Source: Ursus arctos (taxonomy: Eukaryota > Chordata > Mammalia > Carnivora > Ursidae). From it: a stretch of 64,000 nucleotides of DNA. Below are positions 36,378 through 48,300 of the stretch, piece after piece. The translations under genes were made by a program, and so were the position numbers. The stretch covers positions 31,942,475-32,006,474 of the forward strand of contig NW_026622808.1 in assembly GCF_023065955.2 (NCBI RefSeq), read 5' to 3'. The notes beneath the pieces are model-generated. The model saw only the letters and a list, made by a program, of their open reading frames with translations. It did not search any database and was not told the origin of the DNA. Positions within the stretch are counted from its first letter, which is position 1, and every line of letters starts with the position of its first letter.

Positions 36378-39300
36378 GTGAGTGCGCTCGGGGCCTTTCC
36401 CCGGAGGGTGGTGCAGACCTCGCCCGACCTCCCTGATGGCTGTGGCTTCGGCACCCCACAGCGACCGCTGCCCCCGTGTCTTGCACCCACACTCCCCTGC
36501 TTAAAATATAGTAATGGCTTCATTTAAGTGGTTGTACTTCAAAAGGTCTTTTGATTTTGGGGAGAAATGTATCAAGAATGTCAAACAGCCGATTTGAAAT
36601 AAGAAAATTAGGTTAACATTTTACTTTAGTTTATAAAGTTTGGGCCACGAAGTTCTTGGTTCTAAGCAAAGATCCATGGAACACGACCACCACCATCAGA
36701 ACCATCATACCTACACATGGGGACCCATTCTTGTGACGGGTTTGGGAGGCTTTATATCTAATTAGTACCACTGCCCCCCCCTTGGGCCGCATGAACATTA
36801 AAGGGGGCCTGGCCCAGGCAAGAGATGAAAGAGATTTATTCCTTTATACAACCAGTAAGTTATACTAGGTGCCCAAAACCTTAGGAAACTGCAACATACT
36901 TAGCAATTAACAAAAGACAAAAAAAAAAACTCCTTCCTTCAGGAGCTTACCTTCTAGCTAGGGAATATATGAAGTCTTGTGGGGCTCACAGAAAGAGAAA
37001 AGTTTTGAGGGCACCTTGCATCTCTACTTGGATATCTCACAGGCATCTGAAATCCCACACATTCACCTCCTGGACACCCAGTCATTCTGCAGTATTGCCA
37101 GCATGGTACCTGGCAGAGCAGACATTCAGAAAATGTTCGTTAATGACTAAATATTCTGTATAGCAGTGACTAGTACCACTCTCCATCAGGTGGCACAAGG
37201 CAACAGTTCCCTTTCCTTGACCATACATCTAATTCCTTTCCAAATCCTGTAACTTTACCTTCTTAATCCATCTCTGGAATCCATCCTTTTCACATCATCT
37301 CTACCATCTCCCTGATCTATGTTACAATCATTCCTTCCTCTGGACAGTAATCTGCTAAATTCTCCCCGCTCCCAGTCTTGACTCTATATAAGTCAGACTT
37401 TACACCACGGCCACAGTGATCTTTTCAGAACTCCTATCTGGCTGCATCTCAGATAAAAGTGAACATCCCTACTGAAGCCCTTTAATGACTTCCCACTGCC
37501 TCTAGTATAAAGATCAAAGTCCTGGGTTGCCTGGGTGCCTCAGCTGGTTAAGCCTCTGACTCTTGATTTCAGCTCGGGGCCATGAGATCGAGCTCTACAT
37601 TAAGCTCCATGCTCACATTGAATCTGCTTGTTTCTCTCCCCCTGCTCCTCTCCCTACTTGTGCTCTTTCTCGCTCACTCTCTCAAATAAGTAAATAAGTA
37701 AAAAAAAAATTTTAAAAATCGAAGTTCTTAACATGGCCTGCGAGGCCAATATGACCTGGCCCTTCCCCACTCTCTGTGAGTTTGAGCCACACTGACCTTC
37801 CTTCATTTCTTGAATTCTCTCTGCTTCCTTACAATACATAAATTGCACATTGCTGTTTCTTGTACACAGTATTCTTTCCATGCATTCCCCCATTCCCCCT
37901 CTTCTGCTTAATTTCTTCTTGTTCTTTAGCTATCAGCTCAGTCATCACTTCCTTGGGAAGCCTTCCAATCATTCCAGTTGGATCAAATCCCCCTAGCATA
38001 GGCTTTCCTATATTCTCTTGTGCAGCTCTTGTCACAGTTGTAATTTTGCATTTGTGTGAATATTTTTTAATATCCCATAAGTTCCATGAGTGTAGGGACT
38101 GGATGCATTGTGCTCACCACTGAACCTTTAGAGACTAGATTGTGCCAGGTGCTCAGTAGGTGTTGGTGTTGGTGTAGGTATAGGTGCTCAGTAAATACTA
38201 TTGAATAATAGATCACCAACTTCTGACCAGTGAGGTCCCCACAACACCTTTTCAGCCTTTAGGTGAGACTCTTAAAATTGGGGGGTGGGGGAGTGACAGG
38301 ATCTATTATTTCATAAGAATCATTTATGAGTTTGAATCATGTTCTTACTTTGGAAAATACCTATATTACTTACTAGATCTTTCTCTAATTTGCTTTCAAG
38401 AGTGATTCTTTTCAGCATTGACTGACAAAAGTGGGAAAATGTTGGATCCTGAAAAGTGTATGGGAACTGTTTTTTACAGATGTTCGTAAGGTCCCCAGAT
38501 TAGATGGGATGTCAAAAACTCCCGCAGGGAAAAACAGAGAATTTGTTCCAGTTAAAGATAATTTTGAATTAGAGGTACTTCAGGCACAATACAAAGAACT
38601 TAAAGAAAAGGTAAGTGACTTAACTTGGGGTTCTTATAACTAACTTACTCACTTATGCGTGTGTCATAAAGCGTTGTATAATAAGATATTATTATGTAAG
38701 ATATGTAAAAGTTTTAAAACAAAAGTTCAGATTTGGCCCCACGAAATGGAGGAAGGCTGGGGAATGAAAGCCAAAAAATTCAGACTGAAAGAAACGAAAT
38801 CCTGGGATTCCTAACAACTAGGCAAGTAAGGAAACAGTGTACACCAGATCCAGAAAGAGATACAAACTTTCTGTCATAGAACTGAGACAAATTTATAGCA
38901 TATGTCTTATATAGGGGCCACAACATCATAATGTTTCCTGTTTTCATTAGCAGTTTTACAGAAAAGCAGACATCCTTTATATGACCATCTGTAGGTCCTT
39001 AGGAAAACCAGGAACACAGTGTGAAATTTTGGATCTGTGAAGTGTGTGACCCAGGCTGTTTAATACTTTTAGAACCTACAGAATCTGTATGTGTGAATGA
39101 CAGTGTCCTTAAGCTATCTTGCTGAATGTAAACTGTTCCACGAATGGGCCTAGCAGACCATGGTGACATCTAGTTGGTGTGGATATATTTGAAGACTCGT
39201 TGGTCTGTGGAACATGGTTTATATGTGCTTTCTCCATCTCCCCAGCTGTATGTTGAAACAAGTACAAATATAACTTTCCCTTGTAAGCTTTTCACAAGAT

Positions 39301-42300
39301 TGATTTGGGATTTACAGATGAAGGCAATGGAAGAAGAAGTCCTTATTAAAAATGGAGAAATAAAAATTTTGCGGGACTCACTGCATCAGACAGAATCCAT
39401 TCTAGAGGAACAGAGAAGATCACATTTCCTTCTTGAGCAAGAGAAAACTCAAGCACTTGGTGACAAAGAAAAGGAATTTTCCAAAAAGGTGACCCAGAGC
39501 TTTTTAATTTTTTTTTCTTTTTCCGGCCATAAGCTTTGCCTGCTCACTGAGTTCTTTTAGAAGCAATGACCAAAGTGTCTATAAATCTTCCAGGAAGATT
39601 TCAACAGTTCTTTGTCTTAAATACTTCCTGCTATCAGTTAATTGCATATACTTTTCTTCTAGGCTCTGCATGTAGTTTGGAAAAGGACTTAGAAGAAACT
39701 GCTTTGCTTCTGTAGTTATGATAGTTGGTCTTGTCAGGAACAAATCAATAGCTTAGACTTTCCAGAAATAGGCTTAAGTAAGAGCTTTTTTGGCAGGTTA
39801 GAAACTCAATAGACCTAGCTTAGGCCAAAAAAAAATTGTATTGACTTCCATAACTAAGTCTGGGAAAAAACAGTTGTGGGGGCCTTGAATGATTCAAGCC
39901 TTGCCAGGACTTGTCTTTACTGTCTACTCTATAGACAGGCTCCATCCTTATGGTAAAGGATATGTTCTCCAGCAGCTCCTGGGCTCATATTTCATAGCTC
40001 CAGAGCAGACTGAATACTTGTCCCCCTCATCTCACAGCTCTAATTGGTCTGACCTGAGTCAGGTGCCTGTCCCTGACCCTATGACTGCAACCACAGAGAT
40101 GATAGCTCCCATTTAAATCACACAGAGGTAGGGAAATGATTATTTCTCAGGGGAGGGAGATGCTGTTCCAGGAAGAAATTCTTAGGTATCCATACATAAC
40201 GCCATTTTCCTTCAGCACTTTCAAGGCTTCAATCTCAAGGACATGGGTCTTATTCTGCCATTCATTCAGCAAGTCAGCGAACTGTGAAGAAGTACTAACC
40301 TGTGCCCAGCACTAACAGTAGTAGTTGTCTCTCCACATACACGATGGAAGAGCAAGGGAGTTTCAATCAGACAAACCAGAGTTTGAATCCAGGCTTTCTC
40401 ACATACCAGTGGAGACCTCAGGGTAATAACTTAAGCTTTGTGACTCGTTTCCATTATCTGTTCCAGGAAATAACCAGAAGGGTTGCTGTAAGACTTAAAA
40501 CAGCCCTGCACTTGCTAGGACAGGTGCTGTGACTGGTACTATACTTGCTACGGAGTGTGCCGGGGGTAACAGCAGTTAACTGTTGGCTGTAGGCCGGAGC
40601 AGGTCTCCCCACGCTGCGTGGGGTTTTGGTAAAATTTCCAAATACTCTGCCTAGACTTTCAGGAAGACCTGGAATTGTGCACCACTCTGTTCATCAAAAG
40701 GTCGACATGTTACTGTGAGATAAGGCACCTTGCCAGGCTCCAGTCTGGGCAGTTCACATTCATCCTTCCTGTGTAATCCCCCCAACTGTGAAGACAGGTA
40801 TTTGTGTTACAGATAAGCTAAAGTTTAGAAAGGCTGAGGAAGTGGTATTTGAACCCTCACAAACTACCTCGCAATAGTTCGAGTCAAATGTCTTTCTAGA
40901 ATACCATGCTGGCTTTCCGGAAGAAGGCTAAAGCTTTATAGAAAGGACATTTGTGTCACAACAGACTTTCATATTCATTTCTCATGGTTTGTTTTCCTTT
41001 ATGAACTTGAGATTTTGAAGCCCAGAGATAATTTTGCATGAATGATGGGGCCACCACGAGTATGTTGCTTTTGCCTTCCAGCTCCAATCATTGCAGTCTG
41101 AACTCCAATTTAAAGATGCAGAGATGAATGAATTAAGGACAAAGCTTCAAAACAGTGAACGAGCAAATAAATTGGCTGCTCCCTCCATTCCCCATATCAG
41201 GTAATGATGGCACTGGAGGGAGAGCTGTTTTGCATGGTTTGTGGAAAGAATGATTAACAAGGTCAGGCTAGTCTTGAATGAAGGCCATTTAAACTTTGCC
41301 ATTTGGACATAGATCCTCTTTTCTGAAGGCCTCGAAGTTGGTTTAGATGAGGCTTGAATGGTTTGGCGCATAACAGCGTAAAGGCCTCACACTCTAGAAG
41401 GGCTTCTTCTCTGTAGGACTCTATACTCAGGACTAAAAAAGGCTGGAAAGATGCTCTCCAAACTTTTGGGTGGCCCAGTCTTCATTTTTGTTTTCCCCAG
41501 TCTTCATTTTTATGTACTTTGTTTCAAATAACTGATTTTGCCCCAAGTATAAGCATATTTCAGTCCCAACTACTTGGAACATTTTTTTCTCATTTGCTGC
41601 CCTGGGACCTTTGTCCGGCAGTCCCCGCCTTTGCTGCAGATGTGATCAGCTTGTTAACGGTCTTGTCCTGCCCCCTGCCTGCCAGAGAAGTCTGGCACAC
41701 TGTTGATACCAGCCTTGAAATTTGAACAGTATGGGTCAGAGTGTCTTTTTCTGGTATTGAACATTCTGCTGCCTTTGCTCATAATGGGCAGGGTATGAAA
41801 TTGAACTCTTCTCGCCTTGCCTAGTCCAGGTAAGACAGGAGAGCAGGGGGTCCATCACCACCTTTCACACATCTCTGACAGAAGGGTCTTGGCGTTGTCT
41901 GATGCGCTCAGAGGGTTAAGGCTGCTTTTCTCACACAAAGACCCTGGCCTGAAGAACTGGCTCGGTTTTCAAGTTGCAGGACACAACATGCCTTTTAATA
42001 GGCTCTCTTTCTATTGAAAATCTTTGAATTCAGCCCCTGGGGACCATTAAATAAGAGATTGTTCCACATTAAAAAGATATTTTGGTGGCATTGGAAATAG
42101 TAGTGGAATTATGGCCAATATTTTTGGGTGATTAGAAGAATATGGAAATGAAAGAGGTTTTCAACAATTTGGATCAAAATTCCTTGCATTTTGCTCTGCT
42201 ATCCTGACAAAGGATGACAAATATGTAATAGATAAAACCTTTGGTCAAAGCACCTAGACACAAAGAGTTTAACACTTGAACAAGTTAGAAGTTTTATAAC

Positions 42301-45300
42301 CAGGTATTTTAAGTGGTTTTAGCAGAATCATTACTTTGCTTTCATAGTTAACTTTTTCCAGTCCTAGGAAAAGCCCTTCTGTGGCTATAAAGCCAGAAGC
42401 ATGTTCTCCACAATTTGGAAAACCATCTTTCCCTACAAAGGAGTCTTTTAGTGCTAACACGTCCCTTCCCCACCCCTTCCAGACAGAGCCAGGATACAAG
42501 TCTCTGGTGGGCAGAGAGGGTAAGTCAGTCTGTCTCTCATCAATTGCTGTGTAACCAATTATTCAAACTTGTGGCTTAAAACAACAACGAGTATTTCTCC
42601 TGGTTCTATGGGACGACAGTGCTGACAGAACACAGTGAGGATGGTTTTTCTCTGTGGTGACTGGAATCACTGAAGGCTTGTCTGGGGCTGAAGATCTATT
42701 TCAAAGTGGCTCACTCACATGACTGGCAGCGGAGTTCTCCACATGTGGGCCTCTCTACAGAGCTACTTGGGTGACCTCATAACCTGGGGGACGGCTTCTT
42801 CTAGATCTAACAAACATAGAGAGCTAGTGGAAGCCAGCCCTTTTACGGCCTAGCCTCAGAAGTCCCATAGCATCACTTCTGCCACATTCTGTTTATTAGA
42901 AGCCATGTTCAAGGGGAAGGAAACTAGGCTGCACCTTTTGAGGAGAAGTGTGTCTAGAGTCTGCAGGCATATTTTAAAATGTCCCCAGTCAACATCCATT
43001 GACATGCCAGAAACACAGCTAGTGTACAGAAACTCGTGTTCCTTTCAGCCTTGAGTTTGTACCGCTCGGTCCAGGCTGAGGGGGTGCTACTGCTTTCTAG
43101 AGGGACACAGTCTAGCATTGGTAGGTTTTCACTCTGAGAATGTGCTGTGTCAGTTTATCTTACAATTCTGATACATCGCCCCTTTCCTACCACCATCAAC
43201 CCTTTAAGCCATTGGCTATCACGCCACCTCTGAGAGTCTCAACCATTCACATTTTCAGCATCTGGCAGCTACAGGATCAGTACAGGATAGTGTCAGGAGC
43301 AGGCAGTGCAGCCCACCAGCCTGGCAGGAGTCCCAGTCACACTACTTACTGGCTTGTGTAATGCAGGCAAGCAAGTCCCTTAACTCCTGTGCCTCTCTTT
43401 TCCTATATGTAAAATAGAGCTAGTGATAACACTTCCTCTTAGGGTTGCTCTGAGGAACAAATGAGCTAACATGGGTAAAGCTCTTAGAACAGAGTCCATC
43501 TGGCACATAATAAGCACCATAAAAGTGTTAGTGATTGCTGGTTTTATGTTATATGGCCTCATTTTAAAGTGGAGCAAAAAACTTTCCTCTCCTCTCCTCT
43601 CCTCTCCTCTCCTCTCCTCTCTCCTCTCTCCTCTCTCCTCTCTCCTCTCTCCTCTCCTTTCTTCTCCTCTCCTCGTATGAGTTCCTGTTTGCCACGAGGA
43701 AGGCAAAAATGTGAGGGTTCTTGAGTTGCTCTGGCTCTCATTTTAATCCAAAGTTGAGGAGATGGCGCGGTCCCTATTTGAAACTCATTATGGGGCGCCT
43801 TGCTGGCCCAGTCCATAGAGCATGCAACTCTTGATCTCAGAGTCATGAGATTGAGCCCCACATTGAGGGTAGAGTTTACTTAAAAAAAAAAAAAAAAAAA
43901 AGTTAAAAACTCGTACGTTCAAGAGTTTCTGATATGCCTGTGCTTTTGTGCTCAAGTTTTGATTCACATTTTATCTAGTTGTAGAGAATAAGAGCCACAA
44001 TCTGGGAGGCGACCCCATAAAGCAAGAAGAATCCCAGAAAAGTCTTATTGACAGCTGGATGCAGAGATCGAACACTCAAGGTACCAGAACACCCGCTCCT
44101 CAGGCAGGAGGCCTGCCCAGCTCCGTTGTCCTCTGCGGTGCTGCAGTAGAATTGTCTCTGAGAACCAGCATCCCAGGCAGTCCTTCAGAGGGTCCGGGGG
44201 AGTGGTAGTCTGTGACTTAAGCAGAAGACTGTAAAATAGAAGGGGCCAAAGCAGGTACGTCCCAGAGCCCTCAGCACCCACAGGGATCTCAGTGGGGCTT
44301 AAGGGCAATTTGGAGGATAGTTAACATCCAAGGAACCCTCACTTTTCCTTCTGAAGCCTTAGAAAAGGCCTCCTTTGTCAGAACCTTCTAGAACCACCTT
44401 GTCTTCTGCAGGTTCCATTTTGATAAACCTTCTCCTGAAGCAGCCTTTGATCCCAGGGTCATCCCTAGGTCTGTGCCACCTCCTGAGCAGTTGTTCTGAG
44501 GCTCCTACCAGCACCCAGCTGCAGCCACCAGGGTTTGGCAGGTAAGCCTCAGACACTTAAAAAGCTTGTTTAGGAAGGACTTCCCAGGAAGCAAGTCCCT
44601 TTCTGGTCCTGGCCAGCCTGGGAGGTCTGTGTGCCCCAGGGGGAGGGGAGTCATTTTGGGAAACTAGAGAATTTGGCAGGCAGGTTGTTTGGGGCCCTTG
44701 ACCTTGTCTCCATCTCATACTTGTGTGTTTTCTTTTGTATTTGCTGCTAGTACCTTGACTGCGATTTCAAGCCTGAGGACCACAGGTTCTCGTGATGGGT
44801 CATTTCCCCTCTTGGCCCTGAGAGAAGTACAGAACCTGGCACTCACTGGATTGAATCTGGTTGCCAGGGATGAAGGCTCGTGTGATGGAGACGCAGCAGA
44901 GGGAGGCAGAAGGGCCTTCCCACTCTGCCAGCTTCCTGGAGCTGTGCATCTCCTCCCCCTGGTACAGTTCTTTATTGGCTTACACTGCCAGGCTCTGCAA
45001 GATTTGGCAGCAGCCAAGAGAAGTGGAGCGCCTGGGGACTCACCGACACGTTCCTCCTGCGTGAGCTCTGGGGGAGAGGCCAGCCTCGAGGACTCACTTT
45101 GCAACCTGGAAGGCTTCTCTGTGGCATCCCTTAGTGTTCTTCAGCACCTGGTGTGCCACAGCGGAGCGGTCGTCCACCTATTACTGTCAGATGCAGGGGT
45201 GGATCCCACTGCTAGGGAAGGAAGCCAGAGCCTGGTTCACAGACAAGATCATGGGGATGTGTCCTCAGCCCCAAGGGGGCTTGCCAGTGACCAAGGCCAG

Positions 45301-48300
45301 CATCCACTACTGAAGATGCTTCTTCACCTGTTGACTTTCTCTTCTTCAGCAACAGGTCACCTTCAAGCCAGTGTCCTGAGCCAGTGTCTTAAGATTTTGG
45401 TGAAATTAGCTGAAAATGCTTCCTTTGATCTCCTGCCCAGGTATAACACAGCATGGGAGTCATGATTCTTTGTAGGTCTTACCTGACCTCTCGAGGTCTA
45501 TCCCATGGCCCGTATACTTTGCCCACATCTTGACCTAATCTATACTCCTCAGCGCTAAGCCTTGGTTTTACGTTCTGAGGCTTCGTTCAGGGAGTTCTGA
45601 AGTGATGGAAAATGGGGCCAGGTGTTAGGAGAACCAAGGAAGTGATTTCTTTGGCTTAATTCTACCTGTGTACAGCAGGTAAGCAAAAGACACATGTGAT
45701 GAAAGAAGGTTTTTAGCTACTATGGGAAAGCATCCTGTCCCCAGGACAGACAAAGGCTGAACCAAGAGCCTTGAACCTGGGCCATGGATCAGGTGAAGAC
45801 TGCGTATCACACCACATTTTAAGTTTGGTGGGATTCCCTAAGGAAGCAGAGGGCGTGGGGTAGGTCTGCAGCCCATAAGCTGACTTTACTGGGAATCTGC
45901 CCATCATCATTGTGCCCCACTCTGGCACAAGCCATAGCTTACCTGCTCCTCTTATTAATGTTTGTGGGAAGTGGTTGTATAGTGAACCTAGCTTGTGAAC
46001 ACTGTAGTCATAAATTCCTAACTTGGGATTCCAGAGCCTTAAGACTGGGAGGAACTATGAACACCGTGCAGCTCACCCCCTTATCCAGTAAGCCTGTCTC
46101 CCCCTCAGCACGCCACCAAGAAGCCAGTTCCTTTTTGGAGTAACTTCAGTGGCTGCACTACCTTAAGCTTTTAGTCTCTGAGCTTAGCATACTTGTTTCC
46201 TAAAAACGCTTCTGGATCCTGGTTTCCATTTGAGGATATTCTAGCTGGTCTGGTCCATCCTAAAGGTAGTCCTCAGAGCTGGACACTACTGTAGTGTAGT
46301 GTGGGCAGCATGGTAGGTTCAGAACCATCACCCACGTGTCTGGCACAGACCTAGCTCATAGTGGCTGGTTGCTTGTTTATAAATATTGAATGAATTCCAG
46401 GAACCCTTTTACCAGTCCTCTTGGTAGATATACCATCATTCCATTCCTATCGAGCTTGTCCACGAGGACATGAAAAAACAGCTAGTTAGGGGATGCTTAC
46501 TACAGGCCAGACAGATGCCTTCCATTCACGAGCTCATGTGACACCCTCGGAGCCCCGCATCCCCACACCTAGCATGGAGCCTGGCACGCTCTAAGCACAG
46601 TATTTGTTACGTGACTATGAAGAGAGCATGCTGGGCAAGTTTCAGGCCAGTCTCCTTGACTTGCCCTTAATCACGGTCCGACACCACCTCCCACTTGGTG
46701 CTTCTCTCCAGAATCCCTACATCCTTGCATGCTGAGCCCCACTAGCACACAGCTTCCTGTTCACCTTGGAGTGAAAGCGAAGGACACGTGCCACCAAGGC
46801 TGTAACACAGTGTGTAGTGCAACCCAAGTAGCTGGGCAGACAGTGGTCTCAAAGGGCACCTTTGCCCACCGGGCTTGAGGGCAAGTCATCGCCTCAGACC
46901 CATGTCTTCCTACTATATCTGGTGTAGCCATAGGTCACTCCTGGTTACTGGGTCATTCCTGGGTACTGGGATGGCAGCGCCTTTTGAGCAAAGAGGTCTC
47001 ATCCCCAGCTTCAAACAGAACAGCAGGACTATTCTCTTGTATGTTTGGGGGCTCTGAAAAAAATTTTTAAAAGAAGGCTGATGCTATCCAAAATAATTTG
47101 GAAACCACTGTGTCATATATAAAATGGATTTTTCTTGCAGATAGTTGCAGGGACTTTACACGAGGACTAGAGACCACTTCTAACCTAATGATGAAATTGA
47201 GTAAAAACCAGGTTAAATCCCGGTTTCCCACAAAGTTCCATACTCCCTGGCAACTGAAAACATGCAGCTTATCCACCATACAGGATTTGCTCTAAAATGA
47301 TTTCACCCCAAATAGAACTTGCTTCCCAAGGGCATACTGAGGACTATTCTTAAGCCCCGATGGTGTGTGCTGAGACCTGCAGGTGCATGAAGGGGGACAC
47401 GAAGAAGTGCCCCTCTGCCCACCCACAAGGTTGTGTGGGGTTGAGCAAATGGTGGTTGTCTTGGGACTTAGTTCCTTAGTTCCCTGTGCCCGTGAGACCT
47501 AGGCTAGAGTGTGCCCAGAGCCCCTTAACTCGTGCACGCTCCAAGGGGGCACCTGCTCCTATCTGGTGACAGAGGAGCTGGTGTTTCCGAAAATGGTCTG
47601 CTCAGCAAGTGGTCTCATAAAATCCGACCCTAGCCAAGTCCGCATTTGTCACTTCTAGAGCCTGGCCAGCCCTTGGGGAGTGGGCTCTTAACATTCTCTC
47701 ACACCCAAGTCAAGATCTGCCTCCCTATTTGGGAGCAGAGGCAGGAAGCCACCCAGGAGCAGGGTGGAAGCCAGGCACGCCAGGTCCAGGGAGGCAGCCC
47801 CCATTTACAGGTAGTGCTGTGCCTGGTAAGGGCCTGTCCTCTCTAAGCCATAGCAATATCGTGGTGGAGGGTAGTACCCACTCACTCACAGGAAGCGGAT
47901 GTCCTAGCAAGTAGGGGGTGGTCAGCCAGCATTTGAACCCGGGTCTGACCCACAGCTCCTCCTTGTACCGTCTGCTCCAAACGTCCTGTTACCTCCAGTG
48001 AAAAGCGAAGGTGAGCTGTGGGATTGGGTTACCAGTACCCCATCTCTCTGGGCCCCTGTGCTGTAGGTTCCAGTGTGTGTTCCGGGTGCTGCCACAGTGC
48101 CTCCGCCCCGAGAGCCCCTTGCCCAGTGTGCTGCTGACTGTGGAGCTCCTCTCCCTCCTGGCGGACCACGAGAAACTGGCGCCGCAGCTCTGCTCCCGCT
48201 CAGGTAAAGCAGAGCAGGGAGGGGGCGGTTGGGCTGCTCCCTCAGGCTGGAAGCGAGGGTGGTGGCAGGGACAGGTTGGAGGCCTCCTGCGGGCTTCTGC

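Noticed and set aside
35963..36523. Long minus-strand open frames opposite ATRIP exon 1
   Set aside because: CpG-island composition effect; no homologous protein recognised and no supporting splice signals.
42362..42519. Possible early end of ATRIP after exon 5
   Set aside because: The phase-1 donor after GGCAGAGAGG joins correctly to the exon at 43985, and all later exons keep the frame to the normal C-terminus.
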